64,000 nucleotides of DNA, taken from the NCBI RefSeq assembly GCF_027922045.1, contig NZ_BSEX01000018.1, forward strand, positions 62,001 to 126,000, written 5' to 3'. A program made the translations under genes and the position numbers. The notes under the pieces are model-generated. The model searched no databases, was not told the origin of the DNA, and saw only the letters and a list, made by a program, of their open reading frames with translations. The stretch is from Microbacterium terregens (GTDB lineage: Bacteria > Pseudomonadota > Alphaproteobacteria > Sphingomonadales > Sphingomonadaceae). Positions 24,437 to 33,660 of this stretch are shown here, one piece after another; within the stretch, counting starts at the first letter, position 1; the number at the start of each line of letters is the position of its first letter.

Positions 24437-27058
24437 GTGGCTCGCACGTTGCTGATCGGACTTCTATTGCTGTCGTCGGTTGCGCCAGTCAGCGTGGCCA
24501 CCGCGCAGTCCGCGCCTTCGGAGCTCCGCTATCGGAATCCGCAGCTGCCCCCTGCCGAACGCGCCCGCGATCTCGTCTCCAGGATGAGCCTTGAGGAAAA
24601 GGCGCTCCAACTCGGCCACGATGCGCCTGCTCTGCCCCGGCTGGACATCCCCAAGTACAACTGGTGGAACGAGGGGCTGCATGGCGTGGCGCGCGCCGGC
24701 ATCGCAACGGTATTTCCGCAAGCCATCGGTATGGCGGCGACATGGGACGTCGATCGGATGCGGGATACCGCCGACGTGATCTCTACCGAATTCCGCGCCA
24801 AATATCTCGAGCGGCGCCATCCCGACGGCGGAAGCGACTTCTATCGCGGGCTCACCGTGTGGTCGCCCAACCTCAACATCTTTCGCGATCCGCGCTGGGG
24901 ACGCGGGCAGGAGACCTACGGCGAGGACCCCTATCTGACGGGCCAGATCGGCACCGCCTTCATCCGGGGCCTGCAGGGCGACGATCCGAAGTACTTCAAG
25001 ACGATCGCGACCTCGAAGCATTTTGCGGTCCATTCCGGCCCGGAAAGCAACCGCCACCGCGAAGACGTGTACCCGAGCCTCCACGACCTGGAGGACACCT
25101 ACCTGCCGGCGTTTCGCACCACGGTGACGGAGGGCAAGGTCGCCTCCATCATGTGCGTGTACAATGCGGTCTGGGGCGTGCCGGGCTGTGCCAACGCGGT
25201 GCTGCAGCAACAGTATCTGCGCCGCGACTGGGGCTTTCAGGGCTATGTAGTCTCCGACTGCGGGGCAGCGGCGAACATCTATCGCAAGGACGCGCTGCAC
25301 TACACCAACACCGCTCCGGAAGGTGTCGCAGCCGGCTTCGAGAACGGCATGGACCTGATCTGCGGCGACTACCGCAACGGCATGACGACCGATCCGGAGA
25401 ACATCGTCGCAGCCGTCAAGGCGGGGCATATGAGCGAGGCGACCGTGGATCGGTCGCTCCAGCGCCTGTTCGAGGCACGCATCCGGCTCGGCCTGTTTGA
25501 CCCGCAGCTGCCGTTCCCGGCCATCACGGCGAAGGACTACGACACGCCCGCGCATCGCGCCAAGTCGCGCGAGATGGCCGAGGCTTCGATGGTGCTGCTG
25601 AAGAACCAGGGCAACCTGCTGCCGTTCAAGAGCGCGCCGCGCACGATCGCCGTCATCGGGCCTAACGCCGACAGCTTCGATACGCTGGTGGGCAATTACT
25701 ACGGCACGCCGTCCCGGCCGGTGACGGTGCTCGACGGCATTCGCGCGCGCTATCCCAACGCGCGGATCCTGCATGCGCAGGGCGTCGGCCTCATCGGGCC
25801 GGCAGAAGCGCCGGTGCCGGACGCTGCTTTCCGGGGGCTCCGCGTCCAGCATTACGCCAACCGCGACTTGCAGGGGGCGCCGAGCGCCACGGAAGCCGCA
25901 ATCAACGCACGGGTGGAGTGGAGCGGCGACCGCGAAAGCTCCGCACGCTGGACGGGCACGCTGGTGGCCCCGGAAACCGGCGAGTATCGCTTCCGCTTCT
26001 CCAGCGAGAACGGCTACCGCGTCTGGGTCGACAACAAGCTGGTCGTGGACGAGTGGGGCGTGGGCGACGCACCCTCGATCCTGTCGGGATCCATCCGCCT
26101 GAAGCGGGGCAAGAGCTATGCCGTCCGCGTCGAAGGTTTCCAGCGCGGCGCGCGCGGCGAGCAGCAGCTTCTGTGGAGCCTGCCGAGCGCCAATGGCGAC
26201 GATGCGGTCGCGGTCGCCAGCCAGGCCGACGTCGTGATCTTCGCAGGCGGGCTTTCCGCCCGCATCGAGGGCGAGGAGATGAAGGTCCAGGCGAAGGGCT
26301 TTGCCGGCGGTGATCGCACCAGCCTCGACCTGCCCGAGCCCCAGCAAAAGCTGCTCGAACGGGTCCATGCCACCGGCAAGCCCATCGTCCTGGTGCTGAT
26401 GAACGGGTCGGCGCTGAGCGTGAACTGGGCCGACAAGAACATCCCGGCGATCGTCGAGGCCTGGTATCCAGGTGGCGAGGGCGGCCATGCCGTCGCCGGC
26501 CTTCTCGCCGGAGACTATAGCCCGGCCGGACGCCTCCCGGTCACCTTCTACAAGTCCGCCGACGATCTGCCCGCGTTCGACGATTACGCGATGAAGGGGC
26601 GGACCTACCGCTATTTCAACGGGGAGGTTCTCTACCCGTTCGGCCATGGCCTTTCCTACACCGATTTCGCCTATCGGAATGCACGCGTCAGCGACAAGAC
26701 GATCCAGGCGGATGGCTCGGTGACGGTGTCGGTGGATGTCACCAACGCGGGCGGCATGGACGGCGACGAGGTCGTCCAGCTCTACGTCGCGCATCCCGGC
26801 AAGGCCGGCGCTGCCATCCGCACGTTGCAGGGCTTCGAAAGGGTGCACCTGAAGAAGGGCGAGACGCGCACGGTTCGCTTCGCGCTGAAGGACCGACAGC
26901 TCAGCTACGTGGACCCGCAGGGGCGCCGTCGCATTTCCACCGGCCAGGTCGACCTTTGGGTTGGCGGCGGCCAGCCGGTATCCAGGCCGGGGCACACCCC
27001 GGCGGCCGGAGCAGCCGCTTCATTCGCAGTCTCTGGCGAGAAGCTGCTGCCGCGCTGA
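24437..27058 (+). CDS. GH3 glycoside hydrolase with PA14 domain
   Basis: An 873-residue exported beta-glycosidase. The GTG at 24437 is favoured by GGGGAGG upstream and by the resulting signal peptide (to about residue 23); an ATG at 24395 adds a tail without a ribosome site. The GH3 barrel begins near MSLEEKALQLGHDAPALPRL, with the nucleophile Asp274 in GYVVSDCGAAAN. The second domain is split by a PA14 module (about 473-600; SSENGYRVWVDNKLV), and a C-terminal fibronectin-III-like domain follows. The order resembles beta-xylosidase and beta-glucosidase members. It probably acts in the periplasm on oligosaccharides released from pectin or hemicellulose. Confidence 0.93.
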   Translation: MARTLLIGLLLLSSVAPVSVATAQSAPSELRYRNPQLPPAERARDLVSRMSLEEKALQLGHDAPALPRLDIPKYNWWNEGLHGVARAGIATVFPQAIGMAATWDVDRMRDTADVISTEFRAKYLERRHPDGGSDFYRGLTVWSPNLNIFRDPRWGRGQETYGEDPYLTGQIGTAFIRGLQGDDPKYFKTIATSKHFAVHSGPESNRHREDVYPSLHDLEDTYLPAFRTTVTEGKVASIMCVYNAVWGVPGCANAVLQQQYLRRDWGFQGYVVSDCGAAANIYRKDALHYTNTAPEGVAAGFENGMDLICGDYRNGMTTDPENIVAAVKAGHMSEATVDRSLQRLFEARIRLGLFDPQLPFPAITAKDYDTPAHRAKSREMAEASMVLLKNQGNLLPFKSAPRTIAVIGPNADSFDTLVGNYYGTPSRPVTVLDGIRARYPNARILHAQGVGLIGPAEAPVPDAAFRGLRVQHYANRDLQGAPSATEAAINARVEWSGDRESSARWTGTLVAPETGEYRFRFSSENGYRVWVDNKLVVDEWGVGDAPSILSGSIRLKRGKSYAVRVEGFQRGARGEQQLLWSLPSANGDDAVAVASQADVVIFAGGLSARIEGEEMKVQAKGFAGGDRTSLDLPEPQQKLLERVHATGKPIVLVLMNGSALSVNWADKNIPAIVEAWYPGGEGGHAVAGLLAGDYSPAGRLPVTFYKSADDLPAFDDYAMKGRTYRYFNGEVLYPFGHGLSYTDFAYRNARVSDKTIQADGSVTVSVDVTNAGGMDGDEVVQLYVAHPGKAGAAIRTLQGFERVHLKKGETRTVRFALKDRQLSYVDPQGRRRISTGQVDLWVGGGQPVSRPGHTPAAGAAASFAVSGEKLLPR

Positions 27059-27105
27059 AACACTGCCAGTGGCTCGGATCACGTCGCTGCCGGTTCGGAT
27101 CATCG

Positions 27106-27132
27106 GACGCACCCCTGCCGCAGGGGTGCGTC
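27106..27132 (+). terminator. Perfect 12-bp hairpin between GH3 and lacI genes
   Basis: GACGCACCCCTG and CAGGGGTGCGTC pair exactly around a CCG loop. No T-tract follows, so intrinsic termination is uncertain. It may protect the GH3 mRNA 3' end or limit readthrough into the regulator gene. Confidence 0.5.
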
Positions 27133-27178
27133 GAAATGCCGCTGGCAAACAACTTCGCTCGGTCGCTATGGATGCGCC

Positions 27179-28201
27179 ATGACCAAGGCCTCCCAGCCCA
27201 CCATCAACGACGTCGCGCGTCTCGCCGGCGTTTCGAAGAAGACGGTCAGCCGCGTCATCAACAACAGCGACCTCCTGAACGAGGACACGCGCAAGCGCGT
27301 CGAGCAGGTGATCGCCGAGCTGGGTTATACGCCCAATCCGCAGGCGCGTGCGCTGGCGCTGCGCCGGAACTTCGTGATCGCGCTGATCCACGACAATCCC
27401 AATGCGCAGATGGTGCTGGGCGTGCAGCACGGACTTCTGGAGGTGCTGCGCGACACCGAATTCGAGCTGCTGGTCCACCCCGTCGACCGCGGTGACCCGG
27501 AGATGCTGGGCGAGATCCGCCGCTTCCTCGAACGCCAGCGCCCCTATGGCGTGATGCTGTTGCCGCCCATTTCCGAGAACGACCAGCTCGCCGGTCTCTG
27601 CGCGTCCATCGGCTGCCGCTATGTCCGCATGGGATCGGCCCCGTTCGATGTGCCGGAGCACATGGTCGCCTCCAACGACCGCGAAACGGTCCGGCACGCG
27701 ATCGGCCATCTGATCGAAGCGGGTCATCGCCACATCTGCGTCATCGCGGGTCCCCGCGGCTTCCGCTCCGCGCTCGAACGCCAATCTGGCTACGAGGAAG
27801 CGATGAAGGCTGCCGGACTGCCGTTCGACCGCACCTGGATCGCCCCCGGCGACTATACTTTCGATTCCGGCATGCGCGCGACCGAGCGGCTGCTCGACCT
27901 CTCGCCCCGTCCCACCGCGATCTTTTCCTCCAACGACGAGATGGCGGCCGGCGCCATCCATGTTGCCCGACAGCGCGGGCTGGAGATTCCGGCCGATCTG
28001 TCGATCATCGGCTTTGACGACACCACCATTGCGTCGCACCTCTGGCCGCCGCTCACCACGGTACGCTGGCCGATCGAGACCATGGCACGGGCGGCCGCGC
28101 TCAAGCTCATCGGCAACAGTGTCGGTGACGAGGACGGCGAGCACGCACTGTTCCTCTCGACGCTAATCCGGCGTGCCTCGGTCGCGGCACCATCGCTCTA
28201 A
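27179..28201 (+). CDS. LacI family transcriptional regulator
   Basis: A 340-residue LacI/GalR regulator. The N-terminal helix-turn-helix reads TINDVARLAGVSKKTVSRVINN (two blocks), with the hinge near YTPNPQARAL. The periplasmic-binding-like effector domain follows, with FSSNDEMAAGA and PADLSIIGFDDT near the C-terminus. It lies between the GH3 gene and uxaC on the same strand. It is the only LacI-type regulator in the window and so the leading candidate to bind the TGACACCGGTT sites; this link is inference. Confidence 0.92.
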   Translation: MTKASQPTINDVARLAGVSKKTVSRVINNSDLLNEDTRKRVEQVIAELGYTPNPQARALALRRNFVIALIHDNPNAQMVLGVQHGLLEVLRDTEFELLVHPVDRGDPEMLGEIRRFLERQRPYGVMLLPPISENDQLAGLCASIGCRYVRMGSAPFDVPEHMVASNDRETVRHAIGHLIEAGHRHICVIAGPRGFRSALERQSGYEEAMKAAGLPFDRTWIAPGDYTFDSGMRATERLLDLSPRPTAIFSSNDEMAAGAIHVARQRGLEIPADLSIIGFDDTTIASHLWPPLTTVRWPIETMARAAALKLIGNSVGDEDGEHALFLSTLIRRASVAAPSL

Positions 28202-28301
28202 AGATATCTGACAAATTGGCTGGACAGTATCCAGCCGCTTTTGCATCCTCCCGCCCATTGCCGGCGGGCCGCCCGCCTCCCTTTCTGCCCGAGGCCGTTC
28301 G

Positions 28302-29717
28302 ATGACCCAGCTTTCGCTTCACCCTGATCGGCTGCTGCCGCCCGATCCGACCACCCGGTCGATTGCGCGGCGGCTGTATGAGCGGATCGCGGGCCTTCCG
28401 ATCCTCTCGCCCCATGGGCACACCGATCCGGCCTGGTTCGATCGCAACGAGCTGTTCGGCAATCCAGCCAGCCTCCTGATCATCCCGGACCATTATGTCT
28501 TTCGCATGCTCTACAGCCAGGGCGTGCCGCTGGAGGAACTGGGCGTACCCCGTGTCGACGGCGGTCCCACCGAGGCCGATCCGCGGGCGATCTGGCGCCG
28601 CTTCGCCAGCCACTATTACCTGTTCCGCGGCACCCCATCGCGCATGTGGCTCGACTGGGTGTTCGTCGAGATCTTCGGGCTCGACGAGGTGCTGTCCGCC
28701 GCCAACGCCGACACCTATTACGACACCATTGACGCTGCGCTGAAGCAGGAGGCGTTCCGCCCCCGCGCGCTGTTCGAGCGCTTCAACATCGAGGCAATCG
28801 CCACCACCGAGGGTCCTCTCGACCCGCTCGACCATCATCGCGCGATCCGCGCGAGCGGATGGCAGGGCAAGGTCATCACCACCTACCGCCCCGACCCCGC
28901 GCTCGACCCCGAGTTCGAAGGCTTCCAGGAGAACGTCGAGCGTCTGGGCGAGCTGGGCCGTGAGGACGTGTCGAGCTGGAAGGGCTATCTGCGCGCCCAC
29001 GAGAACCGCCGCGCCTATTTCCGCGAGGTCGGCGGCGCGACTGCGACCGACCACGGTCACCCAAGCGCCGCGACTGCCGATCTCTCGGAAGCGGAAGCCG
29101 AGCGCCTCTATGCCCGCGTTCGCTCCGGCGGCTGCAGGGCCGCCGAGGCCGAGCTGTTCCGCGCCCAGATGCTCACCGAGATGGCCCGGATGAGCATCGA
29201 CGACGGCATGACGCTGCAGATCCACCCCGGCGTCCACCGCAACCACAATGCGACCGTCATGGCGCAGTTCGGCCGCGACAAGGGCGCCGACATCCCGATC
29301 GCGACGGACTTCGTCGGCGCGCTCCATCCGCTGCTCAGCCGCTATGGCTCGGACCCGCGGCTCAACATCATCCTCTTCACCCTGGACGAGGACAGCTATG
29401 CGCGCGAACTAGCGCCGCTCGCGGGCCATTATCCCGCGCTGAAGCTGGGTCCGCCCTGGTGGTTCAACGACAGTCCCGAAGGCATGCGCCGCTTTCGCGA
29501 GCGGGTGACCGAGACGGCCGGCTTCTACAACACGGTCGGCTTCAACGACGACACCCGCGCCTTCCTGTCGATCCCCGCGCGCCACGACGTTGCCCGCCGG
29601 ATGGACTGCGCCTTCCTTGCGCGCCTCGTCGCCGAGCATCGGTTGCCCGAGGACGAGGCGCACGAGGTCGCGCAGGCGCTAACCTATGACCTCGTCAAGC
29701 AGGCCTACAAGCTGTGA
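28302..29717 (+). CDS. uxaC: Glucuronate (uronate) isomerase
   Basis: Isomerises D-glucuronate to D-fructuronate and D-galacturonate to D-tagaturonate. It has 471 residues, the family norm. Metal-site His38 and His40 lie in LSPHGHTDPAWF; the family blocks TTEGPLDPLDHH and FNDDTRAFLSIPARHD are also present. It overlaps the next gene by 4 bp (GTGA), coupling isomerase and reductase. The preceding 100 bp contain CTGACAAATTGG at 28210-28221 and no clear LacI-type site. Confidence 0.96.
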   Translation: MTQLSLHPDRLLPPDPTTRSIARRLYERIAGLPILSPHGHTDPAWFDRNELFGNPASLLIIPDHYVFRMLYSQGVPLEELGVPRVDGGPTEADPRAIWRRFASHYYLFRGTPSRMWLDWVFVEIFGLDEVLSAANADTYYDTIDAALKQEAFRPRALFERFNIEAIATTEGPLDPLDHHRAIRASGWQGKVITTYRPDPALDPEFEGFQENVERLGELGREDVSSWKGYLRAHENRRAYFREVGGATATDHGHPSAATADLSEAEAERLYARVRSGGCRAAEAELFRAQMLTEMARMSIDDGMTLQIHPGVHRNHNATVMAQFGRDKGADIPIATDFVGALHPLLSRYGSDPRLNIILFTLDEDSYARELAPLAGHYPALKLGPPWWFNDSPEGMRRFRERVTETAGFYNTVGFNDDTRAFLSIPARHDVARRMDCAFLARLVAEHRLPEDEAHEVAQALTYDLVKQAYKL

Positions 29718-31180
29718 GCGCACGCCTTTCGAACGCGACCATGGCAACGCTGCCCGCCGAAGTCGCCCGCCCGTCCTATGACCGCGCCGCGGTGAAGGCG
29801 GGCGTCGTCCACCTGGGCATCGGCGCCTTTCATCGCGCACATCAGGCCGCGGTATTCGACGCCGCGCTCACCGCAGGAGACCTGCGCTGGGGCATCATCG
29901 GCGTATCGCTGCGGTCTCCGAGCGTGCGCGACCAACTGGTACCGCAGGACGGGCTCTATACGCTGGTCGAGCGCGAGGGCGGCGCCCGGCGCCTGCAGCT
30001 GATCGGGGCGGTGCAGACCGTGCTGGTGGCGCCCGAGGATCCGGCGGCTGTCGTCGCCGCGCTCGCCAGCCCCGACACGCATCTCGTCACGCTGACGATC
30101 ACCGAGAAAGGCTATAAGCTCGATCCCGCCACCGGCGCGTTGATCGAGGCGGATGCGGATGTCGCCGCCGACCTCGCCAGCCTTGAAGCGCCTCGCACCG
30201 CCCCGGGGTTCCTGGTCGCGGCCCTCGCCAACCGCCGCGCTGCGGGCCTTCCCCCCTTCACCGCGATCAGCTGCGACAACCTGCCGCACAATGGTGCGCG
30301 GCTGCGCCAGGCGGTGCTGCGCATGGCCGCCGCGCACGACGCGGAGCTCGCCGCCTGGATCGAGGCGGAGGGCGCCTTCCCGCAGACCATGGTCGACAGG
30401 ATCGTCCCCGCCACCACCGACGCCGATATCGCCGAACTCGCCCGGAGCTTGGGCGTGGAAGACCAGGCGATGGTCAAGACCGAGCCCTTCTCCCAATGGG
30501 TGATCGAAGATCGCTTCGCGGGTCCGCGGCCGGACTTCGCGGCGCTTGGCGTCCAACTCACCGACGACGTCGCGCCCTGGGAAGAGGCCAAGCTCCGGCT
30601 GCTCAACGGGGCACATTCGGGCATCGCCTATCTCGGCGGTCTCGCGGGCATCGACTTCGTGCACGAGGTGGTGGCGCTGCCCGAAGGCCGTCGCTTCGTC
30701 GAGCGGTTGTGGGACGAGGCGGAATCGACGCTGTCGCCGCCGCCCAGCCTCGACGTCGCAGCCTATCGGGCACAGCTGATGGCGCGCTTCGCCAACGCCG
30801 CGCTCCAGCACCGTACCCGGCAGATCGCGATGGACGGGTCGCAAAAGCTGCCGCAGCGACTGCTCGCAAGCATCGCCGCGTGTCGGGCGACGGATACCCG
30901 CTGCCCCGCCCTGAAGCTCGCCGTTGCCGCCTGGATGCGCTGGCAAGAGGGCATCGACGATCAGGGCAGAGCCTTCACCGTCGACGATCCACTCGCTGCG
31001 CGCACCGCCGCGGTACTGGAAGGCACCGTCACGGCCGAGGAGAAGGTGGCAGCGCTGCTCGCGCTCGATGCGATCTTCCCCCCTGCTCTGGCCGAAGACG
31101 CCGCTCTGGCACAGCTTCTCGCGGCTTGGCTGCACCGCCTGGAGACGGAGGGCGCCCGCGCGACCCTCGCCCGGCTGTAG
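29714..31180 (+). CDS. uxuB: Mannitol dehydrogenase family reductase (fructuronate/tagaturonate reductase)
   Basis: A 488-residue long-chain polyol dehydrogenase that reduces the UxaC product with NADH. GTG start, coupled to uxaC. HLGIGAFHRAHQA forms the nucleotide-binding N-terminus, VTLTITEKGY follows, and the catalytic KxxxxNxxH signature is present as KLRLLNGAH. The group contains mannitol 2-dehydrogenase, UxuB and UxaB; the pairing with uxaC supports a uronate reductase. It is the only such reductase here while both dehydratases are present, so it may serve both fructuronate and tagaturonate. The symbol is the best guess between uxuB and uxaB. Confidence 0.85.
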   Translation: MSARLSNATMATLPAEVARPSYDRAAVKAGVVHLGIGAFHRAHQAAVFDAALTAGDLRWGIIGVSLRSPSVRDQLVPQDGLYTLVEREGGARRLQLIGAVQTVLVAPEDPAAVVAALASPDTHLVTLTITEKGYKLDPATGALIEADADVAADLASLEAPRTAPGFLVAALANRRAAGLPPFTAISCDNLPHNGARLRQAVLRMAAAHDAELAAWIEAEGAFPQTMVDRIVPATTDADIAELARSLGVEDQAMVKTEPFSQWVIEDRFAGPRPDFAALGVQLTDDVAPWEEAKLRLLNGAHSGIAYLGGLAGIDFVHEVVALPEGRRFVERLWDEAESTLSPPPSLDVAAYRAQLMARFANAALQHRTRQIAMDGSQKLPQRLLASIAACRATDTRCPALKLAVAAWMRWQEGIDDQGRAFTVDDPLAARTAAVLEGTVTAEEKVAALLALDAIFPPALAEDAALAQLLAAWLHRLETEGARATLARL

Positions 31181-31182
31181 GA

Positions 31183-31941
31183 TCAGCGGATCGCGGAAAA
31201 ACGGTTTGCGCGATCCCGCAACTGGGCCGCCTCGGCCCGGACTCGTTCGAGGGCATCGTTCTGCGTCGCCTCGAGCAGGTGCTCGATCACGCGGCCCAGG
31301 TGGCGGCGCATGGCGTGGCGCGCCCCGTCCGGATCGCCCGCAGCGATCGCATCGAGGATGGCACGATGGTCCTCGATGCGCGGTTTCTCCCCTGCCCGCC
31401 GCGCGCGGTCGAGCACGGCCATGCAGAGGGGCGAGCGATGCCGCACGTCCCACAGCGTCTCGATCGTCAGCACCATCGCGTCGTTGGCGGTCGCCCGCGC
31501 GATCTGGCGATGGAACTCGCGATCGGCATATTCGTCCGGGCTGTCGATCGCGTTCTCGGCGATCATCCGCTCCAGAATGTCGCGCAACGCTGCCACGTCC
31601 GCCTCGTTTCGGGTGAGCGCAGCCAGCGCAGCGCACTCCCCCTCCACCAGCCGGCGCGCCTCGATCAATTCGAACGCCCCGATGTCCAGGTCGGACGGCT
31701 GCAGCAATCCCGGCGCGTGGGCAGTCACATAGACGCCCGATCCACGCCGCGCCTCGACGAGTCCGAGGATCTCCATGCCGATCACCGCCTCCCGCACCGT
31801 CAGCCGGCTGACGCAGAAACGATCGACGAGTTCGCGTTCCGTGGGGAGCCGATCGCCCGGTGCGAAGCGCCCGCTGACGATGTCGGCCTGAAGGGCATCG
31901 ATGATCGCCTGGTAGAGCTTGCGTCCGGCGGGTCGGGTCAT
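31183..31941 (-). CDS. GntR family regulator, FadR subfamily
   Basis: A 252-residue regulator. The ATG at 31941 is preferred over a GTG at 31956. The winged helix covers about residues 5-70, with GRFAPGDRLPTERELVDRF and SRLTVREAVIGMEILGLV as the recognition region. The C-terminal FCD domain is helical, with metal-binding-type residues in the DREFHRQIARAT and HRAILDAIAAGD helices. FadR-type regulators of hexuronate genes (UxuR, ExuR) have this architecture. It follows uxaA on the same strand by 58 bp and converges on the uxuB gene with a 2-bp gap. Control of the uxa/uxu genes is inferred. Confidence 0.9.
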   Translation of the reverse strand: MTRPAGRKLYQAIIDALQADIVSGRFAPGDRLPTERELVDRFCVSRLTVREAVIGMEILGLVEARRGSGVYVTAHAPGLLQPSDLDIGAFELIEARRLVEGECAALAALTRNEADVAALRDILERMIAENAIDSPDEYADREFHRQIARATANDAMVLTIETLWDVRHRSPLCMAVLDRARRAGEKPRIEDHRAILDAIAAGDPDGARHAMRRHLGRVIEHLLEATQNDALERVRAEAAQLRDRANRFSAIR

Positions 31942-31999
31942 GCTGGGTTCCTGCACGCCGTCAGCCTAGGCGGCACGACTGGCCCTGTCATCCATCGAC

Positions 32000-33493
32000 T
32001 TAGACGGTCACACCCTGCTTCCACAGCGCGATTTCCCGCTCGCCGTTGCGCTCGGCGCGTGTCTCTGCACCGGAGGCCGTGGCGATCACCAAGTCGAGCA
32101 GCCGTTCGGTCACCGCCTCCGGCGCCTCCCCTTCCAGAAGCGGCCCCGCGTCGAAGTCGATCCATCCCGGCTTACGCTCGGCAAGCCCGGTGTTGGAGGC
32201 GATCTTGAGCGTCGGCGCCGGGAAGCCCATTGGCGTCCCGCGCCCGGTGGTGAACAGGATCACGGTCGCGCCCGCGGCCGTCAGCGCCGTTGAGGATACC
32301 GCGTCGTTACCCGGCGCTTCCAGCAGCACCAACCCCTTTTGCCGCACACGTTCGCCATAGCGCAGCACGTCGACCACGGGCGCTCGACCCGCCTTCTGCA
32401 CCGCACCCAGGGACTTCTCGTCCAGCGTCGTGATGCCGCCCGCCTTGTTTCCAGGCGACGGGTTCTCATAGACGGGCTGGCCATGGGCAATGAAATAGCC
32501 CTTGAAGTCCTCGACCAGCGTGCAGATCTCGCCGAACACCCCCTCGTCCTTGGCGCGCGCCATCAGGATGCGCTCGGCGCCGAAGATCTCGGGGATCTCG
32601 GTCAGCACCGGGGTTCCTCCTGCGTTCGCCACCGCGTCGGCGACGCGCCCGACCAGCGGGTTCGCCGAAACACCCGAGAACCCGTCGGAGCCGCCGCACT
32701 TCAGCCCCAGCACCAGTTCCGACAGCGGCACCGGCTCGCGGCGGTCCTGCTCGGCCAACGCGACCAGTTCCTCGATCATCGCGAGGCCGGTCTCATATTC
32801 GTCGCTGACCATCTGGGTGGTGAAGGCGCGCAGGCGATTGCGGTCGATGCCGGGCGCGGAGGCGAGCAGCGCGTCCATCTGGTTGTTCTCGCACCCAAGG
32901 CCGATCAGCAGTACGCCGCCGGCATTCGGATGCTGCGCCAGGCTCGCCAGCATCGTCCGGGTATGATCGAGGTCGTCGCCCAGCTGGGAACAGCCGTAGG
33001 GGTGCGGAAAGGCGTGAATGCCGTCCACGCGACCCGCAAAGCGCCGCGCGGCGAGTTCGGCCAGCCGCCGGGCCGTCGCGCCCACGCAGCCGACCGTGCA
33101 CAGGATCCAGATCTCGTTGCGCGTACCAACCGCCCCGTTCGCACGGCGGTAGCCCTCGAAGGTACGCGGCGCGGCGGACACGGCGGGGACCGGCGGAGCC
33201 GCGGCATAGACATACTGCTGCGCCTCCTCCAGCAGCGTACGCACATTGTGCGTATGGACGTGCGCCCCGGCCGGGATGTCGATCGTCGCGCGTCCGATCG
33301 GCCAACCGAACTTCACGACTTCGTCGCCGGTCGCAATCGGCCGCACCGACAGCTTGTGGCCCTTCGCCACCGGGTCGCAGAGCGTCACCGTCGTGTCGCC
33401 AACCGTCACCGTCTCCCCTGCCGGCAGGTCGCGCAGGGCAGTGGCCACATCGTCGCGGGGATCGACCTGGAGCGCGGAACGGATCAGGTGCAT
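32000..33493 (-). CDS. uxaA: Altronate dehydratase
   Basis: Dehydrates D-altronate to 2-keto-3-deoxygluconate. The 497-residue protein has the full UxaA layout: an N-terminal SAF domain (residues 1-90; ISI-type strand ending in HVHTHNVRTL), then the catalytic UxaA domain with GYRRANGAVGTRNEIWI, HPYGCSQLGDD and a late LKCGGSDGFSGVSANP block holding cofactor-binding Cys. The family needs Fe2+ or Mn2+. It is divergent from uxuA across 167 bp and is followed by the GntR gene. Confidence 0.95.
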   Translation of the reverse strand: MHLIRSALQVDPRDDVATALRDLPAGETVTVGDTTVTLCDPVAKGHKLSVRPIATGDEVVKFGWPIGRATIDIPAGAHVHTHNVRTLLEEAQQYVYAAAPPVPAVSAAPRTFEGYRRANGAVGTRNEIWILCTVGCVGATARRLAELAARRFAGRVDGIHAFPHPYGCSQLGDDLDHTRTMLASLAQHPNAGGVLLIGLGCENNQMDALLASAPGIDRNRLRAFTTQMVSDEYETGLAMIEELVALAEQDRREPVPLSELVLGLKCGGSDGFSGVSANPLVGRVADAVANAGGTPVLTEIPEIFGAERILMARAKDEGVFGEICTLVEDFKGYFIAHGQPVYENPSPGNKAGGITTLDEKSLGAVQKAGRAPVVDVLRYGERVRQKGLVLLEAPGNDAVSSTALTAAGATVILFTTGRGTPMGFPAPTLKIASNTGLAERKPGWIDFDAGPLLEGEAPEAVTERLLDLVIATASGAETRAERNGEREIALWKQGVTV

Positions 33494-33660
33494 CGGGAAG
33501 GTTCGCCTGTTCGAGACATTACTCAGATAACTTCAGCCGGGCTCGTCTGCAAGGCGTGCCATCGTGCCCATCTACTTGTCTGACCGCGGGCTGCGTACTA
33601 GCGTCGTATCCTCCCGATCCGCCGTTCCGGCGGTGCCGTTTCTCCAGAGGTTCGACGCCC
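33494..33660. promoter_or_regulatory. Divergent uxaA-uxuA promoter region
   Basis: This 167-bp region must hold both promoters. TTGTCTGAC at 33574-33582 resembles half of a GntR/FadR-type operator, and the reverse of 28208-28215 upstream of uxaC reads TTGTCAGA. CCAGAGG at 33644-33650 is the likely uxuA ribosome site. The match is short and could be chance. Confidence 0.35.
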
